Shown here piece after piece: positions 25,662 through 35,600 of a stretch of DNA of 64,000 bases (within the stretch, counting starts at the first letter, position 1; each line of letters begins with the position of its first letter). The notes beneath the pieces were generated by a model. The model saw only the letters and a list, made by a program, of their open reading frames with translations, had not been told where the DNA came from and searched no databases. The translations under genes and the position numbers were made by a program. Source of the stretch: Halosimplex halophilum (GTDB taxonomy: Archaea; Halobacteriota; Halobacteria; Halobacteriales; Haloarculaceae); NCBI RefSeq assembly GCF_004698125.1, contig NZ_ML214298.1, forward strand, positions 62,001 through 126,000. The letters run 5' to 3'.

Positions 25662-25740
25662 CCGGGGGAGTGCGGCACTGCCGGGGACCGCCGACGGGAC
25701 CGCCGCTGCCACCGCTGGCGACCGACTGTGTGCGGTCAGG

Positions 25741-25933
25741 AAGCGTGTCGCGCCGCGGACGCGGCGCGACCGGGGAGGAGTGGTGGCGCCCTCGCGAGCG
25801 CGCTCCGTCGCGCTCGCTACCGGCGGTCCGCGGTTGCGTTGCCGGGCGGAGCGGTCGCGGTGCTATGCGGGTGCAGCGCGGTCCTGGCGGACTGAAAGGG
25901 CAAGGCGCGAGCGCGCCGAGGGCTTTCACCGCC
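25741..25933. repeat. Multi-hairpin intergenic element
   Basis: Three perfect or near-perfect hairpins lie in a 417-bp gene-free gap (25662-26078). The first is TCGCGCCGC (25748-25756) with GCGGCGCGA (25761-25769). The second is CGAGCGCG (25795-25802) with CGCGCTCG (25809-25816). The third is compound: GGCGG (25886-25890) plus TGAAAG (25893-25898) pair with CTTTCA (25923-25928) plus CCGCC (25929-25933), capped by GGCGCG/CGCGCC (25904-25917). It could be a structured RNA or a dispersed haloarchaeal palindromic repeat. No open frame here has haloarchaeal character. Confidence 0.45.
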
Positions 25934-26078
25934 TGTCGTCGAGTGCGGTAGATACGACAGATAGCGGGCGTGACGAGCACATCCACCACTGCCGACAGCT
26001 CCTCTCACCACTAGAACGAACCGACGACAATCGCCGGCGCCCACGGCCTTTAGAGGCGGGGCGTCCTTTGGTCGGGCG

Positions 26079-26903
26079 ATGGAAGTCACCCTCCTCGGGA
26101 CCGGCGACACGACGGGGACGCCGACGCCCGGCTGCGACTGCGAGACCTGCCGGCGGGCGGTCGACCGCGGCGTCGAGCGCTCGCGGTTCTCAGTGCACGT
26201 CCGCAACGAGCGCACCGGCGAGTCGCTGCTGGTCGACACCAGCCCGGACTTCCGCCACCAGTTCCTCGGCCACGACGTACCGCTGCCCGACGCCGCCGTG
26301 ATCACGCACATCCACTTCGACCACCTCGACGGCCTCGGGCACGCCTACCGGCTGTTCGACAGCCTGCCCGTCCACGCCGCCGACGAGCGCGACCCCGAGA
26401 CGGGCGAGAGCGTCGCCGAGACGGTCCGGCGACGCTACGACTACCTCGACCAGGTCGCAGTCGTCCCCCAGACGCCCTTCGAACCCTTCGAGACCTGCGG
26501 GTTCGAGGTGACGCTGGTCCCGGTCGACCACCCGCCGCTGGTCTGCTACGGCCTCGCCGTCGAGGACCCCGAGACCGGCGCGAAGCTCTCGGTCTCCGGC
26601 GATACGACCTACGGGATCGGCGCGGACTCCAGGGCGGTCCTCGACGACCCGGACCTGCTGCTCGCCGACGGGATCGTGACCGCCGACCTGTGCGAGCACC
26701 ACCCGGCGGGCGGCAACCACTTCGACGACGAGGGGCGCGCCCGCACGTTCGGCACGAAGCACATGACCGTCGAGGGCGCCGTCGCGCTGGGCGAGGACCT
26801 CGACGCGGACGAGACGCGGGTGGTCCACGTCTCCCACTTCCTCGACGCCGACCGGGCGTTCGAGGAGCCGCTGGCCGTCGACGGCGAGACGTATAGCCTC
26901 TGA
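26079..26903 (+). CDS. MBL-fold phosphodiesterase (PhnP/RNase Z-like)
   Basis: This 274-residue metallo-beta-lactamase-fold hydrolase binds two metal ions through THIHFDHLDG (HxHxDH), the histidine in VPVDHPPL, GDTTYG and a C-terminal histidine (VHVSHFLD). The N-terminal GTGDTTGTPTPGCDCETCRRA contains a cysteine pair like PhnP-type cyclic phosphodiesterases, which bind an extra zinc. It probably cleaves phosphodiesters, such as cyclic ribose phosphates or RNA. An AT-rich stretch with CTTTAGAG near 26049 precedes it by about 30 bases. Confidence 0.85.
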   Translation: MEVTLLGTGDTTGTPTPGCDCETCRRAVDRGVERSRFSVHVRNERTGESLLVDTSPDFRHQFLGHDVPLPDAAVITHIHFDHLDGLGHAYRLFDSLPVHAADERDPETGESVAETVRRRYDYLDQVAVVPQTPFEPFETCGFEVTLVPVDHPPLVCYGLAVEDPETGAKLSVSGDTTYGIGADSRAVLDDPDLLLADGIVTADLCEHHPAGGNHFDDEGRARTFGTKHMTVEGAVALGEDLDADETRVVHVSHFLDADRAFEEPLAVDGETYSL

Positions 26904-26971
26904 TCCGGGTTGACCTGCCAGCGACGCACGCGCCCGGAAACTCCATACCGCTCGCGCCCGAACCGGGGTAC

Positions 26972-27322
26972 ATGAGCAGCCAGGCCCCCGACGAGGCGAC
27001 TGAACCGCTCGCGACGCGGGTGGTGCTGTCGTTCCCGGCCGACATCGGGAAGCACGGCCGTACCCGGATCCGTTCGGACTACTACAGGAACTACCTCACC
27101 AAGGTCCACGACGCGGCCGCCGAGGGCGACGAGTGGGACGAGTTCACCGACGTTGGCTGTTGCGGCAGCCAGATGGACGTGCCGCTCGTGGTCGAGGCAG
27201 TCGAGGGCGGCTCGCGGGTCGACACGGACACCGAGATCGAGTACACCGAGCGCGAGGCCTGCGGGATCAACCAGGGCTGGTCGGTCCAGCACGACGAACC
27301 CGAGGCGCTGGACGAGGGGTAA
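26972..27322 (+). CDS. Small conserved-looking cysteine protein
   Basis: This 116-residue cytoplasmic protein has the notable motif VGCCGSQMDVPL in the middle and EREACGINQGW near the end. The conserved-looking cysteines could bind metal or serve redox roles. The N-terminal half (RVVLSFPADIGKHGRTRIRSDYYRNYLTK) looks like an RNA- or nucleotide-binding alpha/beta segment but matches no family I know. The start ATG gives an acidic N-terminus typical of haloarchaea. Confidence 0.6.
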   Translation: MSSQAPDEATEPLATRVVLSFPADIGKHGRTRIRSDYYRNYLTKVHDAAAEGDEWDEFTDVGCCGSQMDVPLVVEAVEGGSRVDTDTEIEYTEREACGINQGWSVQHDEPEALDEG

Positions 27323-27388
27323 CGCGGCGGTGCTCCGAGCGGGCCGCTGACACGGAAGGTCGCCGCCACCGCCGGCAGCGACGCAGGG

Positions 27389-30300
27389 TCACCCCTCTTC
27401 GAGGATGTGGAGCCGCCCGTCGGTGTCCGCGACGAGCAACCGGTCGCCGACAACGGTCGGGCTGTGGTTACTACCCGCTGCATCGTCCCACATGTCCAGC
27501 AGGTCACCGTCGGGAGTGTATCCAAAGACACTGCCGTTCTCGCCTGCGACGTAGAGACGACCCTCAGATGTCAACGCCGGCGCCGAGTTGATATTGCAGT
27601 TGAGGTTCCTCGACCAGAGGGCGTCGAGAGTCGCGGAGAAACAGTATATTTTTCCACTTTCCTTACATATTGCCGCTTTGTCTGAAGAGACGACAGGGGG
27701 AGCCGCGTACCGTCCGTTTACTTCCCAGGGCCCATCTCGGACCTTTTCCCGGCTCGGGTCACTGCGGACGACGTGGAACTTGTCACGATTAGTGACAACG
27801 TAGATCAGGTCGTTGGTGACTACCGGGTCCCAGTCGAGTGCGTAGTTTACCCCCCAGTCGCGATCTATCTTCGACCCGTTGGCAGCCCCGAAAGCAATGA
27901 GAACTCGGTCCGAGAGATAGACGACGTCGTCGTCGACGACTGGACGCCCCGGCACCATGTCCGAGACGGTAATCTTGAACCGGTCGCGATCCAGTCCGTC
28001 TCCGACGGCGTACAACCGCTCGTCACTGGTGAAGTAGACGACATTCTCACTGTGGACCGGTGTCGAATTGACTATGTCGGGAAGTCGATACTCGCCCCGT
28101 CGTTCCTTCGTCTGAAGGTCGAACGCGGCCACCCTCGGGTCCCGTTCTCCCGATCTACCAACCGGGACGTAGACCCTTCCATCGTGGAGGGACGGAGGGG
28201 CAGTGATCGAACCGAGATCCATCGACCAGTGTTCCTCGTGGTTCCGTAGGTCGTATACGTAGAGGGTCCCGGATTTCGCGGCGATGCAGACGTATTCGCC
28301 GTTGGTGGTCGGGGAACCGATGAACCCCGAACTGCAGAGGTCCGCACGGCGGCGTCGTTTGAAATTCTTCGGCCCGCGGTCGGGCGTCGATCCCGTGTTC
28401 TGCGCGTCGTACCGGACCATCGGTGCGGATCCGGACGATCCCGAGGGTGCAGGCGTGGTCGACTTGTCGGTCACTCCACCCGATGCCGTCGCGGCGACCG
28501 ACCCGTCGGATGTCGACTCCGTCCGCTGGTTCGACTGTGACTGCGAGGACCGCTCCTCGGTTACGGGGTCCAGTTCCGGTGCCGGCTCCGGGGCGTTCCC
28601 CGAAGCGTTCGAACCGGCCGGTTTCCCGCCGGAATCTCCCCGGGACTCGGTCCGTGACCGCTTGTCGTTCGGAGACCGGTTCGATTCGGAGGTATTCGAG
28701 TCGGCACGAGTGCTCCGCTGGCCCCGCTGCTGGTTCCTGTTCCGGAGGATCTGCTTGTACTTCTGGCGCTGGGGTTTGTCGAACACGTCCCCGGAGGACT
28801 CGTCGTCGAGTTTCTTCGCGGCTTCCGCGGCGATCTCCCGAATTTCCGCGTCCTCGTCGTCGATGTACTTCCAGATCTGTTCCCGGGAGGGCGTCTCTCG
28901 CGTCTGGTGGGTGGTGTTCGCGGACAGCCGCTTGACCTCCTCGAGGCGAACATCGCGGTCGGCCTGCTGGCCATTCGAGCCGCCGGTCGACGACGGGGGC
29001 GTAAAGAGGCGAAGCGGAAGCCGCAGGACCGAGCCCGAAGGCCAGAGTCGGCCGGCGAGAGTCCCGACCGCGTAGGCGGCGTGGCCGAGGACCCACAGCG
29101 CGGTGACCACCACTAGCCCGTCGACGACCGGATTCCAGTTGTCGACGACTAGCTCCGTGATCGCCGACGCGGTGACGAACAGGACGGCCGCGACGGCGGT
29201 ACCGCCGACGACTCCCAGAAGCGTCGCCGAGTGCTTCGAGACCCAGGACCGGTCCGTCGTCGACACTTCGACCGGCTGGTCGGCGAACCCGTCCGAGAGC
29301 TGCCCGACGAGTTCGTCGGTCGACCGGGCCAGCGACTCCAGGGACTCGGCGTCGGCGACCACCTGTTCGGCCCGGCGGTCCAGTTCCGTCGGGAACGGCG
29401 ACCGGCTGAGCAGCGACCGGAGCCGCGAGAACGCGCGCCGAATGGGGACTCTCACCCGCCGTCTGAGCACGACGGTAACCAGCAGGAACGCCAGCAGCGG
29501 GCCGACGAGTTGCCAGTTCGCCGCCGTGAACTCGACGGTGGGGACGACCGGCGGGAGGTGGGGCGGGAACGTGTACGTGATCGAGTCTGTCGCGAGCGAC
29601 GCCAGCTCGGTGAACGAACCGCGCCACGCGGCGTAGCCGAGACCGGCGACGAGCGCGACGGCGAACGCGAGCAGCCCCGTCTTGGCGACGCCCTCCCAGT
29701 TCATGCCCGGATCGACCTTCTGGCGGACGGTCACCGGGAACGCCTCGTCGAACCCCTGACGCTCGAGGGCCGCCACGACCCCGGCAGCCGATCGGTGCCC
29801 GGACAGTTTCTCGCCGGCCGCCGAGGCGAGCGCGTCGACCGACTCCGACAGCTCGTCCGTCGCATCCGCCACCTTCCAGTCCCGCCTGGCGTCCGCCGCC
29901 TGTCCGGTCAGCCGGATGCCGTCGAACTGGTCGTTGGGCTCGATGTAGATGTCCGCGTCGGTGTCGAACTGCGACGGCGGCTGCCGACAGATCGCGTAGC
30001 TCCGGTCGTCCCCGTAGCGGTCGTAGAAGTATCGGAACAGACGGACCGCCGTCAGCTCGTCGGGGGCGGCGAAGCTGAGGGTCCCGCAGTGGTCGAGCAG
30101 GTCGTCGGCCAGGTCGTCGGATATCGGTGGGCCGGTCGGATCCGCTGACGTGAGATTCTCGAAGACGACGTGACCGCCGCTAGCGCCGTCCCTGACGACC
30201 CAGTCCCGGCTCTCGACCGCCTCGCGTACTCGCCGCTGAAACTCGTCGAGGAAGTCCGGCGACCCGTCCGTCTCGTAGGTGGCGATGAACTGTTCCGGAT

Positions 30301-30472
30301 CCGACCGACGGACGCCGACGAACGACCAGACGTACCCCGCCGACGGGTCGTACTCCAGCAGGAGTCCAGCGTTGAAATCATCGACCACAGATGTATCGAT
30401 CTGCTCGTCCGTCCGCGGACCGCTCGTGTAGACGATCTCGCCGGTGGGACCGGGGTGGAGTTTCAGCGTCAT
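27389..30472 (-). CDS. Membrane-anchored PQQ-type beta-propeller protein of the tubulin-like locus
   Basis: This 1027-residue protein has four parts. An N-terminal soluble domain covers about residues 1-235 and is not recognised. About four membrane helices lie between 265 and 480 in two pairs around a basic cytoplasmic stretch. A disordered Ser/Thr/Asn/Gln-rich linker runs from about 490 to 690. The C-terminal PQQ/YVTN-type beta-propeller (about 695-1027) has repeats such as GTLYVYDLRNHEEHWSMDLG. The gene starts four bases after the membrane GTPase stop, so the pair forms an operon. The propeller region has lower GC than its neighbours. It may scaffold or sense for the GTPase/tubulin system; this is inferred from linkage. 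Confidence 0.75.
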   Translation of the reverse strand: MTLKLHPGPTGEIVYTSGPRTDEQIDTSVVDDFNAGLLLEYDPSAGYVWSFVGVRRSDPEQFIATYETDGSPDFLDEFQRRVREAVESRDWVVRDGASGGHVVFENLTSADPTGPPISDDLADDLLDHCGTLSFAAPDELTAVRLFRYFYDRYGDDRSYAICRQPPSQFDTDADIYIEPNDQFDGIRLTGQAADARRDWKVADATDELSESVDALASAAGEKLSGHRSAAGVVAALERQGFDEAFPVTVRQKVDPGMNWEGVAKTGLLAFAVALVAGLGYAAWRGSFTELASLATDSITYTFPPHLPPVVPTVEFTAANWQLVGPLLAFLLVTVVLRRRVRVPIRRAFSRLRSLLSRSPFPTELDRRAEQVVADAESLESLARSTDELVGQLSDGFADQPVEVSTTDRSWVSKHSATLLGVVGGTAVAAVLFVTASAITELVVDNWNPVVDGLVVVTALWVLGHAAYAVGTLAGRLWPSGSVLRLPLRLFTPPSSTGGSNGQQADRDVRLEEVKRLSANTTHQTRETPSREQIWKYIDDEDAEIREIAAEAAKKLDDESSGDVFDKPQRQKYKQILRNRNQQRGQRSTRADSNTSESNRSPNDKRSRTESRGDSGGKPAGSNASGNAPEPAPELDPVTEERSSQSQSNQRTESTSDGSVAATASGGVTDKSTTPAPSGSSGSAPMVRYDAQNTGSTPDRGPKNFKRRRRADLCSSGFIGSPTTNGEYVCIAAKSGTLYVYDLRNHEEHWSMDLGSITAPPSLHDGRVYVPVGRSGERDPRVAAFDLQTKERRGEYRLPDIVNSTPVHSENVVYFTSDERLYAVGDGLDRDRFKITVSDMVPGRPVVDDDVVYLSDRVLIAFGAANGSKIDRDWGVNYALDWDPVVTNDLIYVVTNRDKFHVVRSDPSREKVRDGPWEVNGRYAAPPVVSSDKAAICKESGKIYCFSATLDALWSRNLNCNINSAPALTSEGRLYVAGENGSVFGYTPDGDLLDMWDDAAGSNHSPTVVGDRLLVADTDGRLHILEEG

Positions 30473-30476
30473 CGGG

Positions 30477-32363
30477 TCACCCGTGGATCCGTCTGAGGAG
30501 CTGGATCGACCCCTGGAAGACCGTCTTCGGGACGTTTCGCGTCTTGATCAGCGACTTGTCTTCGTTGTCTCGCCGGTCCGGGTCGATGAAGTACCACGTC
30601 GGATAGACGGCCCCCTCGTTCTCCGTGTGGGCGATCAGGTCGTTGACGACGTCCGATTCCGCTCCGAGCACCTCCTGGCTGACGTGAGTCGCGAAGCCGT
30701 CGTACTCCTCCTCGACCGGGATCGGGAAGCTCTGGTCCTCCTCGACGCTCATCTCCTGGTAGTCCTTCCAGACGTAGTCCGCCTTCGTCGCGACCACGAA
30801 ACACTGCTTGTCGCTGTAGGCGCGAGCCAAGTCGCGGTAGTACTCCAGATACCCCTTCTCCTCGCTCCGGTTGCCTGGTGGGTACTCCGGATACATCCGG
30901 CCACCGACTTCCCAGTGGACCCAGCCCGCCTCCGCGCCGGATGGGATACACTCGATCGTTTGGCGTGCCTCATCGCCGAGGTCCGAAACGGCGACGACGT
31001 TCGGGGCTTGTTCGTCGCGTCCCGTGCTGAGGAGGTCGCCCCGGGAACCGATGTACTCGAGGTCGAAGTACTCCCGTTGATTTCCCCGCTCCAGAACCGG
31101 TTGCAGGAAGTCGTCCATCGGGATGGTAAACAGGAGCGTGTCGGACTCCTCGATCTGTGCTTCGACTCGGTCGGCGAGGTCGCTGCCCAGGGACCGCCGA
31201 CCGGTTCCGCCGTCGGTCACTGCCTCGTCCGTCTCCGCCTCGACCTCGCTTTCGTCGTCGTCCTCGTCCGAATCGGGTCGACGAGACGGGCCGGGCTCGG
31301 TGACTGACTCGCTGCGGTCGGCCCTGTCGGTCTCCTCGAGGTCTTCGTCACCGAGGATGTGCTGACAGATGTCGTTCAGCCGCTCACCGGGGTAGTCGTA
31401 CGTCTCGAAATGGAACTGTTTGGGGAACAACCCCGGCGCGTACTTGTACCCGAACTGCAATATGTCGTCGTCTCCCCTCTCGTTGGGGTCGGGCCACCGG
31501 CCGTCTTTGATACTGTCGCGCGCCTGGTTGATCGGGGTCGCTCCCCGGTCTTCGTTCATCGCCGCGCTGTCGATGACATCCTCGACGGCGGCCTTCATGC
31601 CGCCGAACGCGGCCGTCTTTCCGCTCCGTGCCGGGCCCATCATCATCACCTTCTGGTTGGCCTGGAAGTTCGCGAACTGCTTGAGCGAGAAGAGCAACAC
31701 GCCGATGACGGCGATGTCCTGCAGGATCGCCCCGAGGTCGAACCCGTAGAAGTACACCTGCCGGGCGACGAATCCGCTGTCGACGACTTGGATGGGGCTC
31801 CGGTAGCGGAGGTGCGCTTCCACGAACACGACGGCCAGCGCGGCCGCGACCGCCCACCAGACGCGGTTGACGGCGTCGTCGAGGACGACTCGGTTGCCCT
31901 CGAACAGGTCGGTCCACTCCTCGCTGCGCATCCCGCCGTACCACAGTCCGGCGGCCACGGAGACGACGAGACCGAGGAAGGCGAGTACGTTCGCCTGGGA
32001 GGCGACCATATCGAGGAAGACGCCGTTGACGGCGAGAAAGACCGCCGCGGGGAAGAACCCGAACAGGAAGACGAGCACGCCCTTCCCGCGACGGTACGAG
32101 TCGAAGAGGAACGTCCCGAACAGCCCGACGAAAAAGCCCGCGAGCACGACGTAGACGACGACCGCGGGAACGCCGAACTCGGGAAAGACACCGGCGATGA
32201 TCCCCTTCGTGACACCACCTTTGTTCCACCAGCGGATGAACATCCTCGACACGAACACGGCGGAAGCGAGGAAAGCGAGGAAGTAGCCGATGAGTTCCAC
32301 CCAGTCCCATAACACGAACACGCTCCTATCTCGCAAGGAAGAGACCCGATCTTGGACGCCCAT
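30477..32363 (-). CDS. Six-TM membrane GTPase of the tubulin-like locus
   Basis: This 628-residue protein has six hydrophobic segments between about residues 17 and 230. A cytoplasmic P-loop domain follows with GPARSGKT (about 243-250, G1), DYPG (about 323-326, G3) and TKAD (about 526-529, G4), which marks a TRAFAC-type GTPase. An acidic insert (about 345-390) splits the domain. The start at 32363 was chosen because a TATA-like TAATTA stands about 27 bases upstream, suggesting a leaderless mRNA; longer frames add 53 unstructured residues. It is divergent from the tubulin-like gene. Function unknown. Confidence 0.75.
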   Translation of the reverse strand: MGVQDRVSSLRDRSVFVLWDWVELIGYFLAFLASAVFVSRMFIRWWNKGGVTKGIIAGVFPEFGVPAVVVYVVLAGFFVGLFGTFLFDSYRRGKGVLVFLFGFFPAAVFLAVNGVFLDMVASQANVLAFLGLVVSVAAGLWYGGMRSEEWTDLFEGNRVVLDDAVNRVWWAVAAALAVVFVEAHLRYRSPIQVVDSGFVARQVYFYGFDLGAILQDIAVIGVLLFSLKQFANFQANQKVMMMGPARSGKTAAFGGMKAAVEDVIDSAAMNEDRGATPINQARDSIKDGRWPDPNERGDDDILQFGYKYAPGLFPKQFHFETYDYPGERLNDICQHILGDEDLEETDRADRSESVTEPGPSRRPDSDEDDDESEVEAETDEAVTDGGTGRRSLGSDLADRVEAQIEESDTLLFTIPMDDFLQPVLERGNQREYFDLEYIGSRGDLLSTGRDEQAPNVVAVSDLGDEARQTIECIPSGAEAGWVHWEVGGRMYPEYPPGNRSEEKGYLEYYRDLARAYSDKQCFVVATKADYVWKDYQEMSVEEDQSFPIPVEEEYDGFATHVSQEVLGAESDVVNDLIAHTENEGAVYPTWYFIDPDRRDNEDKSLIKTRNVPKTVFQGSIQLLRRIHG

Positions 32364-32365
32364 AG

Positions 32366-32379
32366 GACCATTAATGGTC
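32366..32379. promoter_or_regulatory. 14-bp palindrome at the membrane GTPase start
   Basis: GACCATTAATGGTC is a perfect palindrome ending three bases before the GTPase start codon. It lies between a TATA-like TAATTA (32389-32394) and the ATG, where a bound protein would block transcription. It is a candidate operator of the 282-bp divergent promoter region. Confidence 0.4.
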
Positions 32380-32614
32380 GATTCCGTGTAATTACGGTTA
32401 CGATTACAGTCCATGTTGCCGACGGATCGGGTGATCTCACCGGATCCTGAACAGTCGTCGACTCCGGACAGTCCGGGCGTCCGGAGGGATCGAACGGCGA
32501 GACCCGTGCGATCCGGGAACATGAGGTGTCTCCCCGACCGGCGGGCTGTACCGAACGTTCGTCCGGGGAACGGCGCCGCCGTCTGTCCGCAATCGGTGAG
32601 TACACCACAATTGA

Positions 32615-32622
32615 TTTATAAG
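32615..32622 (+). promoter_or_regulatory. TATA box of the tubulin-like gene
   Basis: TTTATAAG lies in an AT-rich island centred about 27 bases before the ATG at 32646, the spacing expected for a leaderless haloarchaeal transcript. No Shine-Dalgarno sequence precedes the start, which fits. Confidence 0.6.
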
Positions 32623-32645
32623 ATAATTACAAGTGTTAGTGCCAT

Positions 32646-35600
32646 ATGGCGGCACAAGAAGCCGACAGTCGGGTGACGGTCCCGGACACGATCATCGGGA
32701 TCGGGAACGCCGGGAAACAGGTGGTCTACACGCTCCTCGAACAGGACTGGGTGCTCGAGGACGCGCTGAAGCCGCGAGAGGCCGACAGCAACCCGAGTAT
32801 CGATCCCGTGGTGATCGATACGGTAACCGGGGCCGAGCAGGACGACGACGTCGAACGTATCAGCTCGATAAACGACGAGATCGAGAAGAAACTCGGCGAG
32901 TACGGAAACAACGCGACGACGGAACTCGAATACATCAACCCGATCGAGGAGACCGACCAGCGGTACACGAGCGCGCACGGCCTGACGTTCCCGGGGACGG
33001 TGGCCGACATCGCGACCGAGGCCAACCTCAAGGCGTGGTGGTTCGACCAGAACCCGGAGCTGCTCGACGAGAACGAGAACTACAGCGAGGGCGTCATCAG
33101 GCGGCGGGCGCTGAGCAAGGCGCTGTACCACGCGAGCCAGGCGGGGACGGGGACGGACCCGCTCTCGAGGGTCGTCAACAAGGCGGGGAACTCGAACAAG
33201 GTGTACATCGTCGTCGGCCTCGGCGGCGGAACGGGATCGGGGATGTTCCTCGATCTCGCGAAGCGCATCAACGAGACCCACGGCGCCACGGACGTCGAGC
33301 TGTTCGGCGTGCTCCCGGGGCCGCGCGAGGAGAACGACACGCGGGCCAACGCCCACGCGGCGCTCTCGGAGATCGAGTACGTGAGCCTCACCCAGAGCGA
33401 CCCGTTCCAGAACGTCGTCTTGGTCCCCTACGGGCCGTCGAGCGACGACGACCTGTTCGAGGAGGCGGTGGCCTACGCGATGATCGCTCACCGAAATCTC
33501 GAATCGAACCACCGAAACAAGCTCAACAACAACAACGACAACCGCGGCCCGGCGAGTTACGCGCCGTTCACGGTGTGTTCCCCTCGGATCCTCCGGTACA
33601 ACGCGAAGGGCGTCACCGAGGCCAAGGAGGCCGTCGAGGAGTTCCGCAAGGAGAAACAGGCCGCCCTCGAGACGGAACTGGACCTGTACGACGCCGCCAT
33701 CGAGGCTATCGTCGAGAACTTCGACACCGCCGGCGAACAGCTCGAGGCCGGTCTCGCTCAGGACGGGCACGCGACACACGACCTCTACAACCTCGACGGC
33801 GAGGAGGCGCGCCGGGCGCGGGACCGATTGGACGAGTTCGAGCAGTTGCTCGGAGACCAGGCGTTCGACGACCTCGACTACCAGGCGCACGAGGACCTCC
33901 TGTCCGACCTCCGGGACGCGATCGACAACGCCGAGAACGGGCTCACCGACGATATGTCCGCCCGGGAACAGCGCGAGGAAGTCGTCGACACGGCGGCGAG
34001 CAGCGTCGACCTGCTCGACCCGGTCGAGGAGCTGTACGCCGGCGAGGAGAAAGACCGGGAGCTCGCGAGAGTGCTCCGCGACGAGCTCCGGGCGATCAAG
34101 CGGCGCACGGAGATCCTGAAGGCCCTCCACGTGATCGAGTCCGAGCCGATACGCGAAGGGTTCCGGATCGCGCTCGACGCGGATCAGGGGTTCGCCGCCG
34201 CGGGCGACCTCAACAGCGAGTGGCAGAGCGTCGTCGAGGACATCGACCGGCTCGAGGAGGAGATGGCGGACCTGGAGGACCTACGCGAGGCGCTGGACGG
34301 TGAGCGCGACGAAGCGATCGAGGGCTGGCGGGCGTCCGTCGAGGACGACCTCTCGTATCTGATCGACGTCGACACGCGTCGCCAGCGCCTCGAAGACCGA
34401 CTGTCGGACCTGAACGACAGCATCATCGACGCCACGAACACGATCGACAGCGCGCACAACCCCAAACAGGTCCCGGACGACCCGCTCGACTTTTCCGGGT
34501 TCGACGCGATCAATCAGGACTTCGAGGCGCTCGGCCTCGAGAACAGAACGGTCGACGAGGACACCATCACCGCGTCCCTGCAGGGGCTCGCGGAGATGAA
34601 ACGCGTCTGGCTGATGGCCGACGAGGAGGGCGGCTTCCTCGACGCGCTCGGTGACATCTTCGGCCCCGACGCCGAGGAAGAGCTCGAAGACAGGTTCTAC
34701 GCGGCCCGCCAGAACGTCGACCAGAACCTGTTCCGTGCTCCCTCGGAGTTCGACTCGCTGTCGTTCGACTGCGAGTTCCTCGACGAGGACAACATCAAGA
34801 ACCGGGCCAGCGCGCTCACCAAGGAACGGCGCCAGCGTGTCGACGACGTCGTCAACGAACTCGACCGGGCAGTCAAACGGCCGAACTTCGACCTCGAAGG
34901 ACTGGTGGCGGCCGATTCGTCGGTCGTCGAGTCGGTGGAGGTCCCCGGGGTCGGCCGGTCCGAGGACTTCTACGCCGACCAGCTCCGCAAGGAGCTCTCC
35001 GACGACCTCTCCGAGGCCCACCCCGCCTCCATCCTCGACGAGCTCTGCCGGGACGGCGGGCGGCCCGACGTGAGCTCGAGCGGGATCGTCTTCCAGGCGT
35101 TCGACACCTCGTTCGTCGCGCCCGTCGAAACGGAGATCGAGCGCCGGACGGAACGGCTGGAGACGCTGGAGAGCGAGGAACAGCAGTACCAGCGCGTCCG
35201 GGGTCTCATCCGCAACGAGGGGTCGGACTTCACCGAGAACGGGACCGGCCCCGACGACATCGAGATGTCGTTCGACGGCGCTGACGAGGAGTCCTACGCG
35301 TACCACCAGATACTCGACCCGGAGGAGAAAGGACGGCTTCTCACGTCGGACGACATCGTCGAAGCGAACCTCTACGAGAGGGAGAACAAAAAGATCAAGA
35401 CCAACCTGGTCGAGCAGGCCGAGGAGGTCGGGAACCTCGGCGGGTCGCTCCCGCTAAATATCGGACAGATCGAAAACAAAGGTGAGACGGGTGAGGCGTC
35501 ACCGGACGACGACGGGGTGTACATGAACCATCGGGTCTACCCCGTGTACCTGAGCCGTGCGCTCGACAGAGACGAGAGCGGCGACCCGTACTTCGAGGAT

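Noticed and set aside
32364-32522. Longer N-terminus of the membrane GTPase (start at 32522 or 32414)
   Set aside because: The extra residues are not conserved-looking or hydrophobic and the promoter spacing favours 32363; they cannot be fully excluded.
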